Made by a program: the position numbers and the translations under genes | Shown: in pieces, positions 6,435 through 13,783 of the stretch | How the letters are laid out: every line of letters begins with the position of its first letter | How positions within the stretch are numbered: position 1 is the stretch's first letter | Notes under the pieces: model-generated | Databases searched by the model: none | Seen by the model: the letters and a program-made list of their open reading frames with translations, nothing else | Told to the model about the DNA's origin: nothing | Origin: UMGS1279 sp045630265 | GTDB lineage: Bacteria; Bacillota; Clostridia; Oscillospirales; Acutalibacteraceae | DNA: 25,973 nucleotides | NCBI GenBank assembly: GCA_045630265.1 | Contig: JAZQSV010000043.1 | Location: 1-25,973 of the forward strand | Direction: 5' to 3'

Positions 6435-7616
6435 TCACCTATATTCTTCTATTAACCTTTTAAATGCGGGTAGTGCTCTTTTAATGGTTTCGGTATTAAC
6501 ACAGTAACTAATTCTAACGTATCCATCACAGCCAAAACTGTCAGAGGGGACTAGTAAAAGTTCGTACTTTTTGGCCCTTTCGCAAAATGCCTTTGCATCG
6601 GGCTCGGGAGATTTTAAAAAGAGGTAAAATGCTCCGTCGGGCTTTACTGCCGTGTAACCGTACTCTGTTAGCGCGTTATATAAAAGATTTCTGTTTTCTT
6701 CATAAATCGAAATGTTGGCTGTCTGTCCTAAACACTCTTTTATTGTATATTGTAAAAGACTTGGTGCACAAACAAAGCCAAGCGACCTGCCCGCACCGCA
6801 AACGGCGGAAAAAATTTTGGCGCAGTCTTTTGCCTTTGGGGATACAAAAATATAACCTATGCGTTCGCCTGGTAGGGATAGGGATTTACTAAAGGAGTAG
6901 CAAACCACGGTATTATCATAAAAATTAGGGATATATGGCACCTCTAAACCGCCGTACACAAGCTCTCTGTAGGGTTCGTCGGCAATAACATAAATGTCTC
7001 TTTTAAATTTTTTCGATTTTTCCTTCAAAAGGGTAGAAAACTTTTTTATTGTTTCCTCGCTCAAAACCGCTCCGCTTGGATTGTTGGGCGAATTTACAAT
7101 AACCGCTTTGGTTTTTTGGGTTATGGCTTTGCTCAAGGCGGCAAAATCTATCTGAAAATCCTCAGAGTTTTTTACTATCTTAACTTTTGCTCCTGCTTTT
7201 TCGGCAAAAACTACGTATTCAGGAAAAAATGGTGCCAAAAGTATTACTTCGTCCCCCTTATTTACAAGGGCGTTTAGAGTAATTGTAAGGGATGCCGCCG
7301 CACCGCAGGTCATATAGATAAGCTTTTCGGTAGACTTTACCCCAAACCTTTTATTTAAATCTTCGGCGATGGCACGTCTAACCGATATGTCTCCCGCCGC
7401 AGAGGTGTAGCCGTGAATTTCCAGCGGCTCTTTTTCTTTTACCAGTTTTAAAATGGTATCGGTAACAATTTTGGGCGCAGGGATACTGGGGTTACCTAAG
7501 CTAAAATCAAAAACATTTTCGGCCCCAATTTGTGCTTTTCTTAAATTTCCATATTCAAATATTTCTCTTATAACAGAGCTTTTTTGGCCAAGATCCAGCA
7601 TTTTTCCATTTACCAT
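6435..7616 (-). CDS. Class I/II PLP-dependent aminotransferase, probably aromatic
   Basis: A 393-residue fold-type I aminotransferase. NSPNNPSG (175-182), ADEPY with Asp213, SFSKS with the PLP Lys244, and ERIGY with Arg252 are all visible. Family members act on aspartate, aromatic or other 2-oxo acids. Its place inside an operon for Phe and Tyr argues that it transaminates phenylpyruvate and 4-hydroxyphenylpyruvate (or prephenate), completing both branches, but specificity is inferred from context only. The start is supported by GAAAGGA 9 bases upstream. A broader aspartate aminotransferase role is the main alternative. Confidence 0.9.
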   Translation of the reverse strand: MVNGKMLDLGQKSSVIREIFEYGNLRKAQIGAENVFDFSLGNPSIPAPKIVTDTILKLVKEKEPLEIHGYTSAAGDISVRRAIAEDLNKRFGVKSTEKLIYMTCGAAASLTITLNALVNKGDEVILLAPFFPEYVVFAEKAGAKVKIVKNSEDFQIDFAALSKAITQKTKAVIVNSPNNPSGAVLSEETIKKFSTLLKEKSKKFKRDIYVIADEPYRELVYGGLEVPYIPNFYDNTVVCYSFSKSLSLPGERIGYIFVSPKAKDCAKIFSAVCGAGRSLGFVCAPSLLQYTIKECLGQTANISIYEENRNLLYNALTEYGYTAVKPDGAFYLFLKSPEPDAKAFCERAKKYELLLVPSDSFGCDGYVRISYCVNTETIKRALPAFKRLIEEYR

Positions 7617-7647
7617 TTTAAAATTCCTTTCGGATGTGGGTTTAAAG

Positions 7648-8736
7648 TTATTTTAACCAGTCGGTTCCAAACCTAAGGGCGAGTGCATCGCAAAGAACTA
7701 TTGCCGTTACAGCGTCTTGCACCACCCTTGCTCTATGCACAATGGCTGGGTCGTGCCTGCCACTTGGCGTAATAACAGTATTAACCATATTTTTAAAATC
7801 AACGGTGTTTTGTTCTTTAAAAATGGTGGGTGTGGGTTTAATTGCGGTGCGGAAAATAATGGGCATACCATTTGTAATGCCGCCGTTTATACCTCCGTTA
7901 TTGTTGGTTTTGGTAACCACCTTGCCATTTTCCATAAATATTTGGTCATTGGCTTCGCTTCCGCGAATTTTGCAAAGTTCAAATCCACCGCCAAATTCAA
8001 TTCCCTTTACCGCGGGAATACTGAAAATAGCGTGGGAGAGCATACTTTCTATACTGTCAAACCACGGCTCGCCCACTCCTGCAGGAAGACCCAAAACGGC
8101 AGTTTCAAGCACACCACCAACACTGTCGCCATCATTTGCGGCCTCTAAAATTGCCTCTTGCATTTTATCAGCAGCGTTTTCATCAAGCGCCGCAAAGGTT
8201 TTTTGGTTTAGTATTTCAATATCAGATGCAAGGTCCGAAAAATCCTTATCAAAAACACCTGCGCAGGATTTAAGGTGGGTACCAATTAAAATACCTTTTT
8301 GCTGCAGTGCGCATTTACAAATTGCGCCAGCAGCAACCAAAGCTGCAGTAATGCGGCCGCTAAAATGTCCGCCGCCACGTGAATCCTGAAAACCGTGGTA
8401 TTTCATCTGTGCAGTAAAGTCGGCATGGGAGGGACGGGCAACGGTTTCCATATCAGAGTAGTCGCCGCTTTTAACGTTTTGGTTAGGTATTAAAATTGTA
8501 ATAGGTGTGCCTGTAGTCTTATTTTCTACTACACCGCTTATAATTTTATAATCGTCCTTTTCCCTTCTTTTGGTGGAAATATTACCCTGTGGTCTGCGAA
8601 GGGTCAGCATATTTTCTATATATTCGTGGTTTATCTCTATTCCGGGGGCTAAGCCGTCAATAACGGCACCTATATATTCTCCGTGGCTTTCGCCAAATAG
8701 TGTAACTGCAACGCTGTTTCCAAAGGTATTTTTCAT
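7648..8736 (-). CDS. aroC: Chorismate synthase
   Basis: A 362-residue FMN-dependent enzyme that makes chorismate from EPSP by anti-1,4-elimination. It carries FGESHG (14-19), the RRPQGNISTKRRE segment, GGGHFSGR and the C-terminal GRHDPAIVHRA block. The ATG at 8736 is chosen because AAAGG lies upstream at normal spacing; the longer frame begins with a TTG at 8757 inside aroB and lacks such a site. The start is 5 bases after the aroB stop. Length and motifs are those of a normal enzyme. Reduced FMN must come from elsewhere, as no flavin-reductase domain is fused. Confidence 0.95.
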   Translation of the reverse strand: MKNTFGNSVAVTLFGESHGEYIGAVIDGLAPGIEINHEYIENMLTLRRPQGNISTKRREKDDYKIISGVVENKTTGTPITILIPNQNVKSGDYSDMETVARPSHADFTAQMKYHGFQDSRGGGHFSGRITAALVAAGAICKCALQQKGILIGTHLKSCAGVFDKDFSDLASDIEILNQKTFAALDENAADKMQEAILEAANDGDSVGGVLETAVLGLPAGVGEPWFDSIESMLSHAIFSIPAVKGIEFGGGFELCKIRGSEANDQIFMENGKVVTKTNNNGGINGGITNGMPIIFRTAIKPTPTIFKEQNTVDFKNMVNTVITPSGRHDPAIVHRARVVQDAVTAIVLCDALALRFGTDWLK

Positions 8737-8741
8737 AATTT

Positions 8742-9755
8742 TCAACCTTTCAGGCAAGATTTTGCCATTTTAAGTACTTCACCAAAGTCTAATTTTCGCA
8801 TTTTGAAGCTACCGATTTGTTCTACTTCAATAACTGTTACAAGGTTGCCGTCTGCCTTTTTGTCGTGCAGGGCGGTGGCTTCAATTTCTTCCCAGTTGTA
8901 TTTAATTTTGCGGTATAGATCACATTTTTCCAAAACCTTTTGCACCCTATCACGAATATTTTCGCCGCAAAAGGGAAGCATTCCAAGGGCAACACATTCG
9001 CCGTGGTAAAGGGTGGATAAATTTTCACTGCTTTCAATAGCGTGGCCGATTGTGTGGCCAAAATTTAAAACCTTTCTAAGCCCCGATTCCTTTTCGTCCT
9101 TTTCTACAACCAGTTTTTTAATTTTAAGGGAGCGGATAATAATTTCGTCAAGGTTTTCTTCAATATCCTTATTTTCGAAAATATCAAATAGCTTTTTGTC
9201 AAAGGTAAGGGACATTTTAATTGCCTCGGCAAGGCCGTTTGAAATATGCCTTTTGGGTAGGGTTTTCAAAAGGTCGGGGTCTATAAGTACCTTTTTGGGC
9301 TGATAAAATGCACCCACAATATTTTTAATACCGCCAAAATTTACGGCAGTTTTACCCCCAATGGAAGAATCAATTTGCGAAAGGAGTGTGGTGGGAATGT
9401 TATAAAAATCTATTCCGCGCATATAACTTGCCGCTGCAAAGCCCGCAAGGTCGCCAACCACACCGCCACCCACAGCCACAACGCAGTCCTTTCTTGAAAA
9501 GTCGTGTTTAAGCATTGTTTCAAGCAGTGCGCCGAAAACCTCAAGGGATTTTGAATTTTCTCCCATCTCTACTGTGTGGATAATGCTTTCCTTACAAAGC
9601 GCCGCTACGGTTTTTGCATAGTCCTTTGGTACGCCGGAATCGGTTACAATAAGCACTCGCCTATTTAAATTAAGGTGCTTATCGGCCAATTTTAAAATGC
9701 CACGGCTTACCAAAATATCGTAACCGTTTTCCCTTAAATTCATACGAATTTTCAT
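8742..9755 (-). CDS. aroB: 3-dehydroquinate synthase
   Basis: A 337-residue NAD+- and metal-dependent enzyme that cyclises DAHP to 3-dehydroquinate, the second step. GGGVVGDLAGF (from 96) binds NAD; IPTTLLSQIDSSIGGK includes Lys135; Glu177 in LAEAIK, His234 in NFGHTIGH and His251 in YHGE are the expected metal ligands. GAGGTG lies 5-6 bases before the ATG, fixing the start. Length is close to the family norm (about 345-360). Alternatives such as 2-deoxy-scyllo-inosose synthase are unlikely in this operon. Confidence 0.95.
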   Translation of the reverse strand: MKIRMNLRENGYDILVSRGILKLADKHLNLNRRVLIVTDSGVPKDYAKTVAALCKESIIHTVEMGENSKSLEVFGALLETMLKHDFSRKDCVVAVGGGVVGDLAGFAAASYMRGIDFYNIPTTLLSQIDSSIGGKTAVNFGGIKNIVGAFYQPKKVLIDPDLLKTLPKRHISNGLAEAIKMSLTFDKKLFDIFENKDIEENLDEIIIRSLKIKKLVVEKDEKESGLRKVLNFGHTIGHAIESSENLSTLYHGECVALGMLPFCGENIRDRVQKVLEKCDLYRKIKYNWEEIEATALHDKKADGNLVTVIEVEQIGSFKMRKLDFGEVLKMAKSCLKG

Positions 9756-9783
9756 TTTTTCACCTCAGGATGTAGTCTTTATC

Positions 9784-10872
9784 CTATATTTCGGTACGGG
9801 GAGCAAAGGTGCCCGCTACCTTTAATATGTCGCAAACTTTACCAAGCTTTTGTAGCATTTTTTTACCGTTTTCACTGTCTACGGTACCGTCAATTTCAAT
9901 ATAGAAATAATATTGCCAGGAATGTTTTTTCATTGGTCTGCTGCGAAGAGCGGTCATATTATAGCCTAACTCGCCAATAATATTAATTGCTTTTGCAAGA
10001 GAACCCGCCTCGTGCTTAACGGTAAGCATAAGCACTGTGCTTGAAAGGGCAGGAATAGAGGTGCGAACTTTGGAAAGAACGGCAAAACGGGTGGTGTTTT
10101 CTCCGCTTTTGTTTATATTGGCTTCTATAACCTTAAGTCCGTAAAGCTCGGCCGTTTCCTTACTTGCAATAGCGCCAAAAGATTTATCGCCTGTCTTTGC
10201 AACTGCCTTTGCTGCAAGAGCGGTGTTGTTTGCCTCTTCACTTGCAAAGCCTCGCATTTTAATATAGTCGTGGCACTGACTAAGGGCCTGAGGATGGCTT
10301 GTTACCCTTTTGATATCCTCTACAGTAGCGTCGGGGAGGCCCAAAAGGTTTTGGTGAATTTCAAGCTCGTATATTCCGTTTATGTAAAGTGGACCTGAGA
10401 AAATAAGGTCAAGTGTCTGCCCAACCTCACCCGCATAGCTATTTTCAATGGGCAAAACAGCAAGGTCCGAGTCTCCGTTTATTACAGAATTATAGGCTGC
10501 CTTAAAGTCGGTGTAGGAAATGCGGTTGGCCTTAGGGAATATTCTACCCGCCGCAATGTGAGCAAAAGCACCCTCTACACCGCTATAGGCAATCTTTAGT
10601 CCGTTTTGTAAGCGGTACTGATATGAGCGCGAGACCGACATTACGTTTTTAAGGTAATCTATATAATACTCTTTTAAAACCTCATCATCAATAAGAGCGG
10701 CGCCGTTTTGTATTACTGCCTCTTCTCTTTTTTGGTCCAAAATAGGCAGTCCGTTTTCCTTTTTATACTCATACACCATCTCGGCGGCTTTCATTCGTTT
10801 TACGAAAAGCTCTGACATTTTACGGTCTACGTCGTTTATAATTTGCCTTGCCTTTTCTAGTTTATTTTCCAT
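9784..10872 (-). CDS. pheA: Bifunctional chorismate mutase-prephenate dehydratase (P-protein)
   Basis: A 362-residue enzyme with three parts. Residues 1-85 form a helical AroQ-type chorismate mutase with the KRMKAAEMVYEYKK helix. Residues about 92-270 are prephenate dehydratase (YSGVEGAFAH, LPIENSYAGEV, TSHPQALSQC and the catalytic TTRF at 260-263). Residues about 277-355 form an ACT domain for Phe feedback. In the ACT domain the usual GAL motif reads GSL (290-292), and the ESRP motif reads RSRP (310-313), so the acidic first residue is basic here, which could alter Phe sensing. AAAGGTG precedes the ATG. The product phenylpyruvate feeds the operon's aminotransferase. Confidence 0.95.
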   Translation of the reverse strand: MENKLEKARQIINDVDRKMSELFVKRMKAAEMVYEYKKENGLPILDQKREEAVIQNGAALIDDEVLKEYYIDYLKNVMSVSRSYQYRLQNGLKIAYSGVEGAFAHIAAGRIFPKANRISYTDFKAAYNSVINGDSDLAVLPIENSYAGEVGQTLDLIFSGPLYINGIYELEIHQNLLGLPDATVEDIKRVTSHPQALSQCHDYIKMRGFASEEANNTALAAKAVAKTGDKSFGAIASKETAELYGLKVIEANINKSGENTTRFAVLSKVRTSIPALSSTVLMLTVKHEAGSLAKAINIIGELGYNMTALRSRPMKKHSWQYYFYIEIDGTVDSENGKKMLQKLGKVCDILKVAGTFAPRTEI

Positions 10873-10895
10873 TTTTACACACCTTTAAAAGTTAG

Positions 10896-11924
10896 TTATA
10901 GCTTATCTGCAATATCAAAAATAAGTTTTTCGGTTTTGTCCCAACCAAGGCAGGGGTCGGTAATGGATTTACCGAAGATATGCTCATCCACACCTTGTGC
11001 GCCGTCCTCAAGGTAGCTTTCTATCATAAGACCCTTTACAAGTCGCTTTATATCATTATTTTGGTTACGGGAGTGTACTATATCCTTTGCAATACGTATT
11101 TGCTCTAAATATTTTTTGCCCGAATTATTGTGGTTGGTGTCCACAATAACCGAAGGGTTGGTCAGTTTTGCTTTTTCGTAAAGCTCCTGCACCCTTAAAA
11201 GCTCCTCGTAGTGGTAGTTGGAAACGCTTCTGCCAGCGTAATCCACAAAACCGCGCAATATAGCGTGAGCATAAGGGTTGCCCTCACTTGTAACCTCCCA
11301 GCCGCGGTATAGAAAGGTATGTGATGACTGTGCTGCTATAATAGAATTCATCATAACGCTAAGGTCGCCGCCTGTGGGATTTTTCATACCTACCGGAATT
11401 CCAACGCCGCTTGCAGTAAGGCGGTGCTGCTGGTTTTCTACCGAGCGGGCGCCAACCGCAACATAGGAAAGAAGGTCGGACAGATAGCGATGGTTTTCGG
11501 GGTAGAGCATTTCGTCGGCACAAGAGAAGTCATAGTCGCGAAGAGCGGCTAAATGTAGTTCTCTAATAGCAACAATACCCTTGTACATATCGGGCTTTGC
11601 TTCGGGATCGGGCTGATGAAGCATACCCTTGTAGCCCTGTCCTGTTGTTCTTGGCTTATTGGTATAAATACGCGGAATTATAATAATTTTATCCGAAACC
11701 TGCTCCTGTACCCTGCGCAGTCTTTTGATATATTCCAAAACCGGCTCGCTTTGGTCGGCCGAGCAGGGGCCAATAATTAAAATAAATTTATCTGAGCTTC
11801 CGCCGAATACGGCTTTTATACTCTCGTCGCGCGCCGATTTAACCTGTATCATTTTTTCGGTTAAAGGATACATCTCCTTTACTTCTTTTGGGACGGGAAG
11901 CTTTCTGTGGAAATTCATTTGCAT
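10896..11924 (-). CDS. aroF: Class I 3-deoxy-7-phosphoheptulonate synthase (AroFGH type)
   Basis: A 342-residue enzyme that condenses PEP and erythrose-4-phosphate to DAHP, the entry step. Motifs are those of the AroF/G/H group: IGPCSADQ, PRTTGQGYKG, GARSVENQQHR, GMKNPTGGD and VDTNHNNSGK. The ATG at 11924 has AGAGGTG at good spacing and begins MQMNFHRKLP; a longer frame starting at 11975 would extend into the leader and is not preferred. It is the first structural gene of the operon, directly after the attenuator. In relatives the N-terminal extension carries the aromatic feedback site; which amino acid acts here is unknown. Confidence 0.94.
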   Translation of the reverse strand: MQMNFHRKLPVPKEVKEMYPLTEKMIQVKSARDESIKAVFGGSSDKFILIIGPCSADQSEPVLEYIKRLRRVQEQVSDKIIIIPRIYTNKPRTTGQGYKGMLHQPDPEAKPDMYKGIVAIRELHLAALRDYDFSCADEMLYPENHRYLSDLLSYVAVGARSVENQQHRLTASGVGIPVGMKNPTGGDLSVMMNSIIAAQSSHTFLYRGWEVTSEGNPYAHAILRGFVDYAGRSVSNYHYEELLRVQELYEKAKLTNPSVIVDTNHNNSGKKYLEQIRIAKDIVHSRNQNNDIKRLVKGLMIESYLEDGAQGVDEHIFGKSITDPCLGWDKTEKLIFDIADKL

Positions 11925-11962
11925 AATGGACACCTCTATAAAATAAAAAGTACAATAAAAAC

Positions 11963-12007
11963 AAAAAATCCGCACTTTCTTAGCACTAAAAGCAAAGCAA
12001 ATGCGGA
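11963..12007 (-). terminator. Leader terminator (attenuator) upstream of aroF
   Basis: On the minus strand TCCGCATTT (starting at 12007) pairs with AAGTGCGGA (ending at 11969) with one G-U pair. Two short extra helices follow after 1x1 mismatches, and a TTTTAGT loop closes the hairpin. Six T follow directly (11963-11968), then G and five more T. It lies inside the leader transcript, between the aromatic leader ORF and aroF, so it must be read through for the operon to be expressed. Confidence 0.85.
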
Positions 12008-12120
12008 CCGACCGTTATATAGATCACAAGACCTTAAGTCTTAACCAATCACAAAAAACGGGCAGCCCTTTTTAAAAAAATAATAAAAGTAATATTTAAC
12101 GTTCATATTCCTTGACTGCC
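12005..12120 (-). promoter_or_regulatory. Candidate antiterminator and protector pairings of the aro leader
   Basis: By hand pairing on the minus strand, GGGCTGCCCG (12059-12068, codons 13-16 of the leader ORF) can pair with CGGTCGGTCC (12005-12014) in 9 of 10 positions, two of them G-U. That second segment includes the first bases of the terminator stem, so this helix would disturb it. GGCAGTC (12114-12120, overlapping the leader SD) can pair with GGCTGCC (12061-12067) over 7 positions and would compete with the antiterminator. This gives the classical 1:2, 2:3 and 3:4 choice. No energies were computed. Confidence 0.5.
12041..12106 (-). CDS. Phe/Tyr-rich leader peptide of the aro operon
   Basis: A 21-codon ORF that starts with ATG at 12106 and ends with TAA at 12041. 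Residues 5-11 read YYFYYFF and residues 17-18 are FF: four Tyr and five Phe, nine of 21 residues. It lies about 30 bases after the predicted transcription start and is followed by an intrinsic terminator, then aroF. AAGGAGG (12119-12125) is 12 bases upstream, a little far; AAGGA just before the ATG is an alternative but very close. The arrangement matches ribosome-mediated attenuation as in enterobacterial pheL, where scarcity of charged tRNA stalls the ribosome and prevents the terminator. The peptide itself probably has no other role. Regulation is inferred, not shown. Confidence 0.82.
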   Translation of the reverse strand: MNVKYYFYYFFKKGCPFFVIG

Positions 12121-12143
12121 TCCTTTTGTAAATTGTTTTAAAC

Positions 12144-12172
12144 ATTATACTCCCGCCCCTTAAAAAAGTCAA
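12144..12172 (-). promoter_or_regulatory. Sigma-A promoter of the aro operon
   Basis: On the minus strand TTGACT (12167-12172), 17 bp, TATAAT (12144-12149). The predicted start near 12137 gives a leader of about 210 bases before aroF, holding the leader ORF and terminator. Confidence 0.88.
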
Positions 12173-12186
12173 GTTTTAAGGGGCGG
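12153..12186. repeat. 13-bp inverted repeat over the aro promoter
   Basis: CCGCCCCTTAAAA (12153-12165) and TTTTAAGGGGCGG (12174-12186) are perfect complements around an 8-base centre (12166-12173) that contains the -35 hexamer. It could be a repressor operator, or a stem-loop ending transcripts of the upstream minus-strand gene at 12240. No T run follows the stem on the minus strand, which favours the operator reading. Confidence 0.65.
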
Positions 12187-12239
12187 AAAATCCAATTTTT
12201 TTGCATTTTAATGCGCTTTTCATTTAAAATGTCGGGTTT

Positions 12240-13580
12240 TTATTTATTTTTAAGCCCTTTTAACATTTCGCACATATTCTTAACAATAATATCGTCAGCG
12301 CCGGGAGCAATAGAAGAACCTCTTGCCTCATAACCGCCCTCGGAAAATGCTTTTGTTGTGGGGAAATATGCGCCACTGTCGGTAAGGCAACAAAGGAAGG
12401 TGTGTGCAAATGGGGCTTCAGTAAATACCCTTTTGCCAATTTCGGTAAACGGCTCGCCTGCAAAGCCGGCAATGGCAAATTCGCCAATATTCATACAACT
12501 AAATCTAAAGGTAAAACTGTCAGGACCGTTAGCAAGGCGAACAATACGCTTGGATTCAGCTAAAACCGTAGTAAGCTCCATGCCCTTGTAGGGGAGCTCG
12601 TTTGCTCTGCCGGCTTTGTAAAGCTTTTGAATTTTGGTTGCTTCCTCCAACCTATCGTTTTCCTTATGTGAGGGAATAGTAACCATTTTAGAGGAGTAAC
12701 CGATTTTGTCGGCAGTAATTTCCTCGGCCAAGTCGTAAACCGAAATAACTGCGCCCGCAACCTGATGTCCACGAAGCTCTGAGTGTGTTTTGCTGCGGGG
12801 AACATTATCAAAATCAATAAAATATGTAGCCTCCTCGCCCTTTGTGGGGTGGGGGTTAATGTGGTTTGTATCGCCTTGGGGGCCAAGTAAAAATACGCAG
12901 TTTACATCTTCAAACGCCTTTTCAACGGTGGCACATACTGTACCCGGCCAGTCGGCAGAAATAAAGTTGCCGCCCACAGAGTCGGGGTGGGTGGCAAAGT
13001 TTACAAGACAAATATCCTTGCCGCCTTCTCTTTTAATTTTTAAAACTCTTACTGTAGAATCGGCCTCAGCCAAAACGTGGTCGATGTCTGGATTTTTGGG
13101 GCCGGGGTTAGTTTGAACGCTGCCGTCCTTCATTCTGTAGCGGCGAACAAAGGAAACCCCTTCGGCTTTATTGTATGCAACATAAAATGTAGACTCTTTT
13201 AAGTCTTTAAATGCATAAGCGGCGGCATCACGTATTAAAAGGGTTAAAAGATTTTGGTACTCGTTACCGTAATTTTTACCTGAAGCAAAGTCGGCACCAA
13301 TAAGGGGACCGGTGTGGGTGTGAGAAAGGTTGATTAAAACAGCGTCGGGCTCAAGGTTACAGGCCTTAGCCACAAGTTCTCTAAGGTTGGTGTAATAATC
13401 TTTTGGAAGAACGCAAAGGTCCAAAGTTATAATCACACTGCGTTTTTCACCGTCATCAAAAGCGGTGGCACGAACGTAAAGGTCGTCTAAAACACCCTCG
13501 GCGAGGCGCTCGTGATAATAACCGACAATGGGGGTTTCAAGCGGAGGTGTGATACAAAGTTTAGCAAAACCGGTTTTCAT
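12240..13580 (-). CDS. Neutral/alkaline ceramidase-family amidohydrolase, cytoplasmic
   Basis: A 446-residue protein that resembles the N-terminal catalytic domain of neutral ceramidases, zinc amidases that split N-acylsphingosines. NLSHTHTGP (His87, His89), FATHPDSVGGN with His198, ISADWPGT and GPQGDTNH (233-240) fit the family pattern. Unlike characterised secreted ceramidases it has no signal peptide or membrane segment and lacks the C-terminal immunoglobulin-like domain, being about two thirds of their length. It may therefore act on another intracellular amide. AAAGGAG lies 7 bases before the ATG. It is monocistronic behind its own consensus promoter and diverges from the polysaccharide genes. 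Family fairly sure, substrate unknown. Confidence 0.75.
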   Translation of the reverse strand: MKTGFAKLCITPPLETPIVGYYHERLAEGVLDDLYVRATAFDDGEKRSVIITLDLCVLPKDYYTNLRELVAKACNLEPDAVLINLSHTHTGPLIGADFASGKNYGNEYQNLLTLLIRDAAAYAFKDLKESTFYVAYNKAEGVSFVRRYRMKDGSVQTNPGPKNPDIDHVLAEADSTVRVLKIKREGGKDICLVNFATHPDSVGGNFISADWPGTVCATVEKAFEDVNCVFLLGPQGDTNHINPHPTKGEEATYFIDFDNVPRSKTHSELRGHQVAGAVISVYDLAEEITADKIGYSSKMVTIPSHKENDRLEEATKIQKLYKAGRANELPYKGMELTTVLAESKRIVRLANGPDSFTFRFSCMNIGEFAIAGFAGEPFTEIGKRVFTEAPFAHTFLCCLTDSGAYFPTTKAFSEGGYEARGSSIAPGADDIIVKNMCEMLKGLKNK

Positions 13581-13643
13581 AAAAATGCTCCTTTAACCTA
13601 TATTAAATATTATAAAATAATATTTATTTTTTACGGCAAGTTT

Positions 13644-13671
13644 ATTATAGCACCCCTTATTTTTTTGTCAA
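13644..13671 (-). promoter_or_regulatory. Consensus promoter of the ceramidase-family gene
   Basis: On the minus strand TTGACA (13666-13671), 16 bp, TATAAT (13644-13649). The leader would be about 55 bases. Confidence 0.82.
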
Positions 13672-13708
13672 CCATTTTTTACGGTTTTCTTATCTTTCTT
13701 AAAATTTC

Positions 13709-13736
13709 TTTACTTTTTACAGTTTTATGTTATACT
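13709..13736 (+). promoter_or_regulatory. Extended -10 promoter of the 13784-22494 gene run
   Basis: TTTACT (13709-13714), 16 bp, TATACT (13731-13736) preceded by TG at -1 spacing (13728-13729), an extended -10. It is the only promoter-like signal noticed ahead of the seven plus-strand genes. Confidence 0.6.
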
Positions 13737-13783
13737 AGTAGTGGTGAAAAAGGTCTTAAAAGCAGTGGATTGGGGGGCGCGCG

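Noticed and set aside
7717..8389. Plus-strand frames of 143 and 215 residues
   Set aside because: They lie opposite aroC, whose motifs and operon position are certain; no RBS or recognisable domain.
11925..12137. T-box riboswitch or TRAP-type control of aroF
   Set aside because: No conserved T-box AGGGTGGNACCGCG-like element and no run of GAG/TAG triplets; the leader ORF explains the region better.
12204..12231. Terminator of the 12240 gene (CATTTTAA/TTAAAATG stem)
   Set aside because: The stem is A/T-only and followed on the minus strand by A residues, not T; no convincing terminator for this gene was found.
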